This document shows, in pieces, positions 1 through 15,747 of a stretch of DNA of 64,000 nt (the stretch's first letter is position 1; every line of letters begins with the position of its first letter). Position numbers and translations under genes: made by a program. The notes beneath the pieces were generated by a model. That model made no database searches. It saw only the letters and a list, made by a program, of their open reading frames with translations, and had not been told where the DNA came from. The stretch comes from Hypomesus transpacificus (Eukaryota > Chordata > Actinopteri > Osmeriformes > Osmeridae): assembly GCF_021917145.1 (NCBI RefSeq), contig NC_061071.1:5371934-5435933 (forward strand). The letters are read 5' to 3'.

Positions 1-771
1 GCACCAAAACAAACCCATATGCTCATGGAGACACGTAAACTTTAACGGAATAACGACATTTCACCGTTTATCACTGAATCAGTGACGTAAACCATATTCT
101 GTTTGATTTCACCCGTTCTGCTTCTTTTTCAAAAAAAGAAGTACTCCCGCGTATCTTTTCTGTTACTGAATCCTCTGATGCGCGCGCGGAAGCAGCAACA
201 GTCCCGTTACCACCGTCACACCTGCCAATACACACCATGCGCGCGTGGGGTGCGCTCTTTCGGTAAGACATTCACCACTAGTTTGGCTTCTTTAACCAAC
301 ACTTGCACTTTCACAGCTACAATGTTATGCAAAACGCAGTGGAGCAAGACGCACAGAAAGTTGCGTAAGCGTCAAGATCATGTTCAGAGTAATCTTGAAG
401 AAGAATAATGCTATTATTTTTATCTGGACTAAAATGTAATGTGCCATGACTTAAGAAGGTCATTGTTTCGTGAACCTTAATTTTGGGCAGAGTTCAGTAA
501 TTTAGCGATCGATTTAATTGTGTGATGTCCTCGTTAATGACAAATAAAGTTGTGTTAGTCAGTGGGCGAGTTCTGTACTGCTGTTCTGTACGTGGTCAGT
601 AAGTTTACAAACCAGTCAGTCAGTTAGTCAGTCAGTCAGTCAAATTCTGGAAAATTCTGTCTGGCCTCTAACCCCTGACCCAGACCTATGTGAGTATTTT
701 AAGCTTTATTACAACACTGGGAGTTTACAAATGAAAACATTCCTCTGCAGATGAAAATTCCACTGCTGGGA

Positions 772-799
772 CCCCCCCCCCCCCCCCCCCCCCCCCCCC
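772..799. repeat. Poly-C homopolymer, 28 bases
   Basis: An uninterrupted run of 28 C. It is one of five C or G runs of more than 20 bases in this window and is prone to length error in assembly. Confidence 0.95.
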
Positions 800-1560
800 A
801 ACTCTGGTCTCCTTCTGAATACAGTATATGGCTTTGAGCTGCAGGGAGGGGCAGTGATTAAAGTATTGGGAATGTTTCCCAATGTCTGTGTATAGTATGT
901 GTGTGTATTTGTGTATATGTGTGTGTGTGATGGCCTATACATCCTGTCATGTACACAGTAGTTAATCTCTGGTTGGCACATTCTGTCGGGACAGAGGGAG
1001 AGAGAAACAGAGAGACAGAGAAAGTTCCAGGAAGGGAGGGAGACACAGTAATAGAGAGAGATTGATAGCGAGACAGGGATAGAGAGAAGGAGAGGCATAA
1101 AGATTTTAAGGATCCTGGGAATATATGGATGGACATCAATGGCAGACTTGGGCTGTCTGAAGGACATGGGAGAAAAAACGAAAAAAGGCACTTTCCACAA
1201 GATCTGGAGCCCCATCAGCACTCAAAAAGCAATGATGTGTCATGAAATGAAATAATGAAATCATCTTCAACCTTGAATAAGATTAAGGCAAAACAGTTTT
1301 GAAGTATGACCACGTTTTCGTAACTGTAGGAGTGCCCTTTCCATTTTCTGGGACACCATAGTTTAAGCAGCTGACAGGGTATGCATGACGTTATCTCCAC
1401 TCACTAAGACATGCTATGAAATCATCTTGTGCTAGAGGGCACATCCTTATCATTTATTGCACAAAGGGGCATCCCGGATGGCACTCCCAAAAATCTTCCC
1501 TTGTGAAGTACAGCCAATAGGGCACACCCGCGGGTTTTCACCAGTCAGGAGAACCCCCCC

Positions 1561-1562
<2 letters not shown>

Positions 1563-1593
<31 letters not shown>
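1563..1593. repeat. Poly-C homopolymer, 31 bases
   Basis: A run of 31 C, about 50 bases before the splice acceptor of the PRSS23-like exon. On the coding strand it extends the pyrimidine-rich region before the acceptor. Confidence 0.95.
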
Positions 1594-1644
1594 AGGGTCT
1601 GCCAGTGAGTGAGATCTCTCCCCCTCTTGTCTCTCCCTCTGCAG

Positions 1645-2869
1645 GTTCCTCTCCTCCTCTACGGCTTCCCTTCCCCCCTTCCTCCCCTTCCTCCTCTTCG
1701 TCTCCGTGGTAGCTCCCTCCAGACCCCAGTGGCCCCTCCATCAGCGTGGTCCCGTCGTCCTGCCCCGGCACACGCAGGAGGCTCCGCCCCCCCACTTCCT
1801 GTCCCCGGCCCGGCTGGATGTGGCGTCCCCCTGCGACCCGGCATGCCACCACAGAGCCCCTCCCCCCAGCTACTGGGACCTGCGGCGCCTGCTCTCCTAC
1901 GAGACGCTGCACTCCAACGGAACCCTCACAGAGACCGACGTGGGTATCTATGGCTACAGTTTCCGCCCCCCGCCCGAGACACGCCCTGACCCCGAGGCCG
2001 TCGGCCTGGCCTCCCGTCCTCGGTCTCGCCGGCGGCGGCAGATCTTTGGGCAGGACGGGCGCTTCAGCATCACGGGGCGGGACTTCCTGTCGGGCTACCC
2101 GTTCTCCACGGCGGTCAAGCTGTCCACGGGGTGTTCGGGGACGCTGGTGGGCGAGCGCCATGTTCTCACGGCGGCCCACTGTGTCCACGACGGGAAGAAC
2201 TACGTCAAGGGAGCTCAGAGGCTCCGCGTGGGCTTCCTGAAACCCAAGTCCCGTGAGACACCCTCCTCCCCCTCTCTCTCCTCCACCGGTCCCCGTGACA
2301 ACTCCACATCCTCTCCGGCCATCGCCCTCGGTTACCCGTCCCCTCCGGCCGAGGAGAAAATGAAGTTCCAGTGGATCCGAGCCAGACGCACCCACGTGCC
2401 CAAGGGCTGGATCAAGGCCGGGGCGAGTGCCAACGAGCTGGGCATGGACTACGACTACGCCCTCCTGGAGCTGAAGAAGCCCCACCGCCGCCGTAGCATG
2501 AAGCTGGGCGTTAGCCCGCCCGCCAACCGGCTACCCGGAGGCCGGGTCCATTTCTCGGGTTTCGACAGCGACAGGCCAGGCCAGCTGGTCTACCGCTTCT
2601 GCCCGGCGGGTGAGGAGACAGGAGACCTGCTGTACCAGCGCTGCGATGCCCAACCCGGGGCCAGCGGATCAGGGGTCTATGCCCGCCTCTGGAACAGGAA
2701 GAAGGGGCGCTGGGAGAGGAAGGTGGTGGGCGTGTTCTCGGGCCACCAATGGGTGGAGAGGGACGGCCGGGCGCAGGAGTTTAACGTGGCGGTCAAGGTG
2801 ACGCCGCTCAAGTACGCTCAGATCTGCTACTGGATCAAAGGAAATTACGTGGACTGTAGAGAGGGCTGA
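1645..2869 (+). CDS. prss23: PRSS23-like secreted serine protease, main coding exon
   Basis: Trypsin-fold (S1) serine protease of the PRSS23/PRSS35 group, secreted. The frame is open from the acceptor AG at 1643-1644 to TGA at 2867-2869, 408 codons. A hydrophobic signal-like stretch (FLPFLLFVSVVA) comes first, then a pro-region ending in a basic site RSRRRRQIFG that matches the KSRRKRQIYG site of PRSS23. The catalytic set is intact: His in TAAHC (2168-2182), Asp in DYDYALLEL (2449-2475) and Ser in GASGSG (2658-2675). The C-terminus, YWIKGNYVDCREG, is nearly identical to mammalian PRSS23. No ATG occurs in frame: the frame closes upstream at a TGA at 1610-1612, and the first near-cognate codon is GTG at 1706. 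The Met must therefore come from an upstream exon (entry phase 2) that I could not find. Family assignment is firm; prss23 versus a fish paralogue is less certain. Confidence 0.9.
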
Positions 2870-5286
2870 GGAGGAGGGGAGGGAAAGGAAGGAGAGGATA
2901 TAAGAGAAGCAAGGAAAGAGCAGAAGAGAGGATGGGAAGAGAGGATAAGAAGGAGATCAGTAGCCCGGGGCGACACTATGGCTCTGTTGTTATAATGGTG
3001 AAACACTCCTACTCTCTATACTCTACTACCAAACATAAAAAGAATGAAGAGAATTTCAGCTTCTACCTTAAACTCCTGCCCCATTTGGAGCTCAGAGCAC
3101 GAATAACTCCACTGAGGACATTTCTGTCTCTATGGCACAGCATTCTGACTTTGCTACTTAATTTCATGTTTTGTTTCATAATGTCTAAAACACATTTCAC
3201 TGCTCCTCCTAGTCCTACTGTCACACCTGTCTGTGTCCACGCCTGTTGCACACACACGTTCTCAATCCTCCAACCGTGCTATGGAGATAAATAAGAATGT
3301 TACTGAAAAATACCAAAAAACGTGTTTGTTTCCTGTCACATTTTCCCCTGTCCAGTTGTAACCCACCTGTATCATTTGAGCCCTCTCCAGCTTCAACTGC
3401 ACCTGTTCTGCACAGCTTCTGCTTGAACTAGCTGTCCAAGTATCCCAGAAAGACCAGGGGCCTCATTTATCAAGCGTGCTTAGAAATTGTTCTTACGTGG
3501 AGGTTTGGAATATTCCCACGAACAGTTCAAGGAGCGATTTATCGTTTTTTAACATTCGTACGAGCGGCGTACGCACACTTCCAAAAAATCTCTTGGCATG
3601 ATAAATCGCAACTTTTGCGTGGATCCATTCGTACCCACGGTTTACGCACATATTAGTGCGTAGGAACGGTCGATAAATAAGGCCCCAGGTGTGTGCATTG
3701 CTGATGGGTCAGGAGCAATCTTAACTGAGCATGACTGTGCTGTACTTGCCTGGTGGGCTTGCAGCGCCCCCTAGTGGCGCTAGTAGGAAACTAAATGCAT
3801 TTCTGATGCATAAGCAGTTCCTTCGTCCAACGCCTTTCAGGGTCTCTGTAACAATCCTGCAGTATATCATGTGCAAAGAAATAAAATACGTTCTTATCTC
3901 TTACTTAGTTTCAGCTTATCAGACAATGAGTAACACACACACACAAATCTGTTCCACAAATGATCATACTGATGGAAGCACCTTTTAACAGTTTTATTAG
4001 CGGATGTCGAGGGCAAAATGCATCCTGTTGAATACTGTTTAAGTTGGTCTATGGACCAATCCCTGCCCCTCAACATGCTATCCCATGTTCAACCAGGTAC
4101 ACACTGTGTCCTGGGAAACGGCACAATGATTCTGCACATTCCGAAAAAACGACATTGGTCCTTGGCAAAAGCTCCACCCGTGTGGGGGTAACCAGGGTAC
4201 CAGTACATGCGTACCCAGTGAGAAGGCAGATGGAAGGACACATGGCACTGATCCAAACACTGGCACGACTGTTCAGGACTTGGGGTGGGTCTCAATAGGC
4301 TGCACGCCTCCCACTGCTGGAGACGACCAGGAGGGGAGGCCATGTGAAGGGTATGGAGACACTCCAGACTGTTTAGCTCTGTGTGTCGATGAGGCAACCT
4401 AGTAACGAGGTGATCTTAGCAACAAGGTGACCCTAACAACAAGGCAAGCACTCTGCAGTAACACTCTGGTAATTGACTGACGTGAAAGGCATGGGCTTGG
4501 AGCGTGAACACACACACACACACACACATACACGCATACACACACACACAGGGATAGAGCATATTAATTCTGCCGGTTCCTGCCTAAAGGTGGTTTAACA
4601 TAGCAGTGCCATGACAACCAGGTTTTTCTTTCTGCGATTGGACGACCTGAAGAACAGACGTGTTACCACAGCAACATCAATGATACGTATGAAACATGCT
4701 CGAGGACACACAACGTTTGTGTGTGTTATTGACAGGTTATATGAAGACAGGGTGAGGGGAGAACGACCAGATGTAAGACAGGAACCACTGATCTTGTACC
4801 TGTATCTCCAACCTCACCCATCTCCTCCATGATTGGCTGACTGAGCCTAAGGCTGGCCTGTCATTGGCTAAAGGAGGCAGACTCTGGCCCCTGTTTGGTC
4901 CCCTGGGCATTGAGCATCTTTGGTGGAAGTCAGACAAGCCCCCCCCCCCCCCTCTCTCCACCCCCTCTGTTGCCTGACGGTGCTGGGCCTCAAACAAAGT
5001 CACATGACACAGTAAGCTAATGCCCTGTGTGCTAACAAACAGTATACAAAATAAAAATATTATTTAAATAGGTAAAAACATTGCGTGAAAAATAGAACCG
5101 TATCAAAACACTTAGGAGTTCACAGTCTGTACCCCCAAACCTCCCCCCTAAACACCCCTCCCCTCCCATGCATCCAAAGTTCCAGTAATGGAGCGAGGTG
5201 GGGAGAGAGGGAGGAAAGGTGGTGGTGGGGGGGGGGGGGGTGTAGTGGGTCCTGCTCCCTAGATGGGGGCTGCCCTGACTGGGCTG
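2870..5286. other. Intergenic, PRSS23 3' side to TMEM39A 3' end
   Basis: It should hold the 3' untranslated regions of two converging genes. A possible AATAAA for the PRSS23 transcript is at 3880-3885. A foldback element lies at 3459-3684. CA repeats occur at 4509-4550 and a 14-G run at 5227-5240. No coding exon is supported. Confidence 0.5.
3459..3684. mobile_element. Foldback MITE-like element
   Basis: The ends are inverted copies: the left begins GGCCTCATTTATCAAGCG and the right, read on the other strand, begins GGCCTTATTTATCG. CCAGG flanks both sides (3454-3458 and 3685-3689) and may be a target duplication. The interior has further short palindromes around ACGTAC and GCGTACGC. It is about 226 bp with no coding capacity. 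The superfamily is not assigned. Confidence 0.6.
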
Positions 5287-9908
<4,622 letters not shown>

Positions 9909-10601
9909 GGCCGGTCTCCACGACAACCACCGGCTCCGCCTAACCACCTCCAACACTCCACTTCACAGTCCTGCCCAACCAGGCCAGGCCACTGCACACA
10001 CACACGCGCGCGCACACACACACACACTCACACAACAGGAGATAGACTGAATAAGTAAAAACAAAAAATGTCACATTATTACACATTCACAAAAGAAACA
10101 GGGTCTACATATGCCAATTTAGGCCAACCTATCTGTGGCAGGTACAGGACTGGTTTAGGTTATCTGTGGCAGGTACAGAACTGGGTTAGGTTATCTGTGG
10201 CAGCTACAGAACTGGACATGGTTAGCTGGGCATGCTTAGCCCGCTGGCTAAGTACGTCCTATGACTGGGTTTGAGTTGGCTCAAAAGATATAGGTTAAGG
10301 TTACCTACACATACATCCCATGAAAAGAGATGCAGGGAATCTACAAATGATCTAGGCTAACAGATTTTTCTTCTCCCTCTGAGATAACTAGTACTAGGCT
10401 ATCATTTCCACGCACCAAAATACTAAGCTATTGGTAGTGTTTGGGTTGGATTGGGGTGTAATGAACTAGCTGGTCCTAGACCAGTCTATACAGTATCACG
10501 TCAACTTGGAGCTATCAGGCATCCTTTAAAACTTGATTCTAGATCGGCAGAACCCGCAGAGCGCGCTCTCATTGTTTCAGGAAACAGCAGTAACAAACTG
10601 C
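9909..10601. other. TMEM39A 5' flank
   Basis: Upstream side of TMEM39A. It holds CA/CG-rich dinucleotides at 9995-10035 and three tandem copies of a roughly 27-bp unit containing GGCAGGTACAGAACTGG at 10137-10225. No gene is seen. The 5' untranslated exon and promoter are not resolved. Confidence 0.4.
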
Positions 10602-10609
10602 CTCTAACA
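10602..10609. repeat. hAT target-site duplication, left copy
   Basis: CTCTAACA, identical to 13620-13627 on the other side of the element. Eight bases is the hallmark length for hAT insertion. Confidence 0.95.
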
Positions 10610-10969
10610 CAGGGGTCACCAACACAGTGCCCGCGGGCACCAGTGCGCCCGCAAGGACCATTTGAGGCGCCCGCAGGCCTGTTCTAAAAATAGCACAACT
10701 CTCCAGTGAGCTGCGTCTAAAAAAAATCACACTTGCATTTATATGTAGGCTATATGAATATGACAAGATCTTTAAAATAAAAAATAAAAAAATATTTGTA
10801 CAATTCATGGAAGTTTTGATAATTCAGTCGATTTCTGACCTATTCTAGTTCAAAGATGAGTGCGCATGACAAAGGAAGATTCAGTGTTCGCGGGGCTGAG
10901 CGTTTAGCGGGAACAGCGATGATGGGGAGCTGAATCCATGAGCTGAATGCACATTCTTACCCCAAAAAC

Positions 10970-12815
10970 ATGGCAGAAAAAAGGAAGAGAACCTATAATT
11001 TTCACAGTGAATGGGAGGAAGAATTATTTTTTACAAGTGTGAAAGAAAACTGCGTTTGTCTCATTTGCGGCGCGACTGTGGCGACGGCAAAGCGGCACAA
11101 TGTGGAGAGACACTTTGCTACACACAACAGCTACCAGGCTAACTACCCCGCGGGAAGCGCGCTACGGGCAGAAAAAGCCCGTGAGCTAAAGGCAGCTTTG
11201 GGAAAGCAGCAGTCTTTTTTCACGAAGCCGGCAAAGAACTCCATAAAAGCAACCGAAGCCTCGTTTAGAGCTGCACATTTTCTGATAAAGAAGAAGAAGG
11301 CCTTTTCAGACGGAGAAGTGTTCAAAGAAGCAATGATGATTATTGCCAACACTGTACTTAAAGACGAGAAAAATGGAGCCAATCTAATCTCCACTCTCTC
11401 CGATGTCCAACTGGGGTCATCGACGATGACTAGAGGGGTGTCAGCTATGTCCACTAACCTGGCAGAGCAGCTGGACCGGGATCTGGCGCGGTGCAGGTGG
11501 TTTAGCATCCAGTGCGACGAGTCCGTGGACAACAGCAGTACAGCGCAGCTGTCAGTCTTTATCCGGATGGTGTTTGCAGATTTATCCACAAAAGAAGAAC
11601 TCCTGACACTACTGCCCTTAAAGACAACTACGAGGGGAGTTGACGTTTACAACGCGGTGAAGGAGTTTTTCGTACAGAAAAAGGTGCCACTGGAAAAGCT
11701 AGTAGCGGTGACTACAGACGGGGCTCCTGCTATGATCGGCCGACATGCAGGTTTCATCGCGCACTGTAAAGGTGACCCAGACTTCCCAAAACTTCTGCAT
11801 TACCACTGCATCATTCACCAGCAGGCGTTATGTGCAAAAGTGATCGGCTTTGAGCACGTGATGACTCCCGTTGTGAAAATCATCAACAGCATCCGCTCCA
11901 AAGCGAAACAGCACAGGATCTTCAAGGTGCTAATTGCAGGAGATGTCAGCAGAATATGGCGACCTGCTGCTACACACAGAAATCCGATGGCTGAGCAGAG
12001 GACAAGTTTTGCTTCGTTTTTTGTCACTTTTGGGTGAAATCAAGGAGTTCATGCAGTCCAAAGGGGAAGATGTCTCGCTGCTAGAGGGCACAGAGTGGAC
12101 ACTTGACCTCGCATTTCTAACGGACATTACTGGGAAACTAAACCACTTGAACTGCGAGCTGCAAGGCAAAGGTAAGACTGTTGTTGACATGATAAGTGCT
12201 TTAAATGCATTTAAAGCCAAGATGAACATTTTCTCTGTGCATTTACAGAGAAAAAAAATGCTGCACTTTCCCTCTGTGCAGTCGGTGCTGAAAGACAATG
12301 CTTCTGCATCTGAGGCATTGGACAAAAATGCAGAAAAGTACTGTCAAGTCATAAACAGACTTGGACAAGAGTTTGAGGATAGGTTTTGTGACCTTGATCA
12401 GCTTGAGCCATGTGTTTCATTCATCTCCAATCCTTTCATGAACAAGGACATAACTGACATTGCTGAGCAACTAAGTGCAACGTTCAACTTGGATGCTGGA
12501 CAGGTGGAGATTGAAATTGTAACATTGCAGAATGACCTGCACCTCAAAGCTCACCAAGCTGCACCAAACTTTTGGAGCCTTGTTGACACAGAAAAGTACA
12601 GTGGTGTAAGCACAGCAGCTATGAAGGTTGCCAGCCTGTTTGGTTCAACCTATCTCTGTGAATCAGCATTTTCTGACCTGAACTTCATCAAGAACAAACA
12701 CAGAACCCGCCTCACTGATGCACATCTGCAAGACTCACTCAGAGTTGCAGTGTCAAGTTACACACCAGACTACAACACACTGGTGAACAGCATGCAATGC
12801 CAGTCTTCCCACTAA
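10970..12815 (+). pseudogene. hAT transposase with one frameshift
   Basis: About 615 codons in two overlapping frames. The first starts with ATG at 10970 and runs to about 11932; the second runs to TAA at 12813-12815. The frames meet at 11930-11936, where one extra A in CTAATTG breaks an otherwise continuous protein. The N-terminus has a BED-type zinc finger (CLICG ... HNVERHFATH). The RNase H-like core shows the first Asp in FSIQCDESVDNS and the second in VTTDGAPAMIG. The C-terminal hAT dimerisation block contains LFGSTYLCESAFSDLNFIKN with the expected Glu. It resembles the Charlie-type transposases from which the GTF2IRD2 and ZBED host genes arose. The frameshift should inactivate it unless it is a base-call error. 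Confidence 0.9.
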
Positions 12816-12904
12816 CAAAGTGTCAGTTGCAAAGCTGAATCAAAAATAGGATACATTGTGTTCAATGTAATAGTGTTCATGAAATGTAACAGATATAATT
12901 TTGT

Positions 12905-13370
12905 AAAAATGCAGCACACTTGGTCATTAGTTCAAAATGTGATTAGATTTATTTGAAAATATGTAAGTTGATTTTTCTTAAACATTACATAATTGATTGA
13001 TTTTTCTTAAACATTACATAATTGATTACTTTTTCATACAAGGTGCAATACATAGTTAATGATTTATTAAAAGAGTTTGTCACTGGCTAGTGAACATTTG
13101 AGATTTTTCCTATGAAATGTTGTGAATTTAAAATAGGAAAAATTGTGTTCCATTCAAAAGAGTATTCATGAAATGTAAAAGATTATTTTGTAAAAAATGC
13201 AGCAGACTTGGTCATTAGTCAAAATGTGATTCGATTTATTTGAAAATATGTAAATTGATTTTTCTTAAACATTACATAATTGATTTATTTTTCAAACAAG
13301 GTGCTACATAGTTAAGATTTGTCAAAAGGGTTTGTCACTGGCAAGATTTTTCCTATGAAATGTTATAGTG
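12905..13370. repeat. Diverged tandem duplication inside the hAT element
   Basis: Two copies share ATGCAGCA(C/G)ACTTGGTCATTAG and a TTGATTTTTCTTAAACATTAC block, starting near 12909 and 13197. The TTGATTTTTCTTAAACATTACATAA unit is itself repeated in the first copy (near 12968 and 12999). Confidence 0.8.
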
Positions 13371-13619
13371 ATCCTGTAAGCAAATGTAATCAATTGCTGA
13401 GTCATTGCTTTAAGTCATTGTTGATAATTATTGTGAGAAATCATTAACATGATCAGTGTCTTCACATAGATGAATATCATTAATCATTAATAACAATACA
13501 TAACTAAAGGCAAACTGAGCACATTTTTTATTTCAGAAGAGTGTATCAAACTGGGTGCCCTTCGTATGACTCAGTACCCATGAAGTAGCCCTCAGGTTCA
13601 AAAAGGTTGGTGACCCCTG

Positions 13620-13627
13620 CTCTAACA
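13620..13627. repeat. hAT target-site duplication, right copy
   Basis: CTCTAACA, matching 10602-10609. Confidence 0.95.
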
Positions 13628-14892
13628 GTATCGAAAGTCAAGTTTACTGCAAAATGCGGAAACTGTTTATTTTGAAGTGACAACCAATGTAAGCATTCAG
13701 CCAACGACCTGTAGTAGTCTACCTGCAAAGTGACTATGGATAACCGTTGCTAGAGTTCAGATTACAGTACAGTAGCACCTATAGTATTGCCAAAAGCAGA
13801 AGCAGTCATTCCCAGGTAAAGTTATATGGTCAGGTAACATGCAGAAAAAGAAAAAAACTAGTTTCTATTATTAGTTACTTTCTAGTTTTAGTGGATGATA
13901 CCTTTGCTACTCCTACCGTGCAGGTTTGCAAGAGCTTGCAGCTAAGCAGCTGTTGTTGGAGGTGTGTTTCTTTTCTCGCCATAGTGAGCTAGCTACCTAG
14001 CTAGTGTGTACCTAACCAACTAACGTGTGTAGCTTTACTGTTGTCGAGACCAGGTGGAACCCTGATCAACAATCTGCTGTAGACTACAGCAACTAAAATT
14101 TTCATCTGCAGAAGCATGGACCATGACGGTACTGTGTTCGGAATATATATAGAAAACTAAGTGATCGCTAGTTTTCAGCCAGCAGTAGCTAGATAAGTTA
14201 ACGTTACTCACAGTGCATCGACAGCAAACGGATGGTGTAGACACGGATGCATCAGTCAGTTTTAGCTTGACTGGCGAGCAGAGTCTGTGCTGTAGTCAAC
14301 ATTTTCCAGTCTGGAACGGGTATGTCGCAGTCTAGCCGTTAGTGACGACTGGGTAGAGGCGATTTGGTTACACTTGGGCTTACAATTTAAGGCAATAAAC
14401 TTGTCCTGGTTGCCAGACATGCAACAGCATAGTCCCCTCGCAGTGAGAGACCGACGTGGCAAACCTGAACCTCCTCTGCAAGGACGTCATCAGTACTGCG
14501 ACGTCGCACTCGAATTTATTTGGTGTGTCGTTCACTTCCCACGCTGTTCTTGAATCAGTCGATATTAGCACAATAGAGGATTTTAGGAAACAAGACTGAT
14601 CTTGGATCGATAAGGCTAGAGGGTAGCTAATTTTTTGTTGAAAGAATCATCAAAGTTTCCCACGACAGTGAGAAGTACACTGTAATGCCCTAACTATTTC
14701 CTCTCTGTCCCTTTTAAATTAAGTGTATAAGACACTAGCCTACAGTAGACCTGCTAGGCTACATCATTTACAATGTTAAGATATTTGCTTGTCAACAGAC
14801 TTTTACAAACTAGGTCATACTTCAGTTTCTGGCTCAAACTAAGGTTTTCCTGTTCTTTGAAACAGACACACAAAGCAAATCTATAAAATAGC
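13628..14892. other. Intergenic, no gene seen
   Basis: Unique-looking sequence between the hAT element and the probable 3' end of ILDR1. Small open frames in both orientations show no recognisable domain, and I see no splice-linked exon series. Confidence 0.4.
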
Positions 14893-14898
14893 TTTATT
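14893..14898 (-). terminator. Probable ILDR1 polyadenylation signal
   Basis: TTTATT on the plus strand reads AATAAA on the minus strand, about 850 bases after the ILDR1 stop. The AT-rich sequence in between (14.9-15.7 kb) would be the 3' untranslated region. Confidence 0.5.
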
Positions 14899-15747
14899 GA
14901 AAATATCCTTCAATACCAGTAATAGGGACACAGGTTACATTAACCACCACCAGTGCCAGAGGCCTCCTACTTGTTGATTTCATACGTTTTCCATTTAATT
15001 TCAGAGACCCAACAACATGTTCATATTCTAACTTCAAATTCCTTCATGTCTTACATTATTCTAACTCCCACAATGATGAATGTGGTAATAAACTAACATG
15101 TAAAAAATAAATAAAAAAAATAAACAATAATGCAACATCTTTACATACAGAATACTTAAAAAATAATGACAGCTATTTACAAAGTAGATAGACACTTATG
15201 GCACTGAAATAAAAAGTACAATTTACCTGATGATGTTTCACTTTATGTGTGCAAGCAGTGGCAACATAAAGAATTAAGGTCAACAATTGGGCTACAACTA
15301 GTAAAAAAAAAAAAAACAACATCAAACCAATTCAATTGCAATGTAATAAGAAAACAATATTGCATGATTACTGGAAACACCCTCTCCTTACACACCATTT
15401 ATAAACCTTTACAACACAAGGACCAGCGATTTGGGAAGATCTGACAAAAGTATTTGGAGAGCGCCACTGCTGAGCTTAACATGAGTCTAACTTGAATGAA
15501 CTGCACACACTATTTAGTTTTTCTCAACAAAAAAAGGGATAAAACTCAGATGGCTGCACTGCCTCCCTCTAACCAGTAGAGGGGGCTAACTGTGCTCACC
15601 ACAACCCCACAGATGGAGTTGTGAAGCTGAGGGTTTCAGAATGTAGACATCACAAACAGCATGAGCTCATGCCTGGTTGGATGCAGTGGCAGGGCTGGGG
15701 GCTGTGTGCCTGTGGTCCTCCAGGGGGCGCTGTGTGTCAGCTGCCTC

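Larger units (their letters stand above)
1..1644. other. Left flank, no gene recognised
   Basis: I see no supportable coding exon here. The stretch holds a short GTCA/CAGT repeat near 620-650, a CA/GT-rich and purine-rich segment at 890-1095, and two long poly-C runs at 772-799 and 1563-1593. The 5' untranslated exon and the start codon of the PRSS23-like gene should lie in or to the left of this stretch, but I could not place them. A pyrimidine-rich acceptor ends at 1644. Confidence 0.5.
10610..13619 (+). mobile_element. Complete hAT (Charlie-like) DNA transposon
   Basis: A 3010-bp element bounded by a perfect 14-bp terminal inverted repeat (CAGGGGTCACCAAC at 10610, its complement ending at 13619) and flanked by the 8-bp duplication CTCTAACA. 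It carries a single transposase gene (10970-12815). The AT-rich 3' part contains an internal duplication: a segment of roughly 110 bases from about 12905 recurs near 13190. Perfect ends and an intact duplication suggest a fairly recent insertion. It lies between TMEM39A and ILDR1. Confidence 0.95.

Noticed and set aside
103..408. 101-codon plus-strand frame at the left edge
   Set aside because: No family resemblance and no splice context; the CpG content alone is not enough.
4044..4397. Opposed open frames of 84 and 102 codons
   Set aside because: No recognisable domain, and they overlap each other in antisense within an intergenic stretch.
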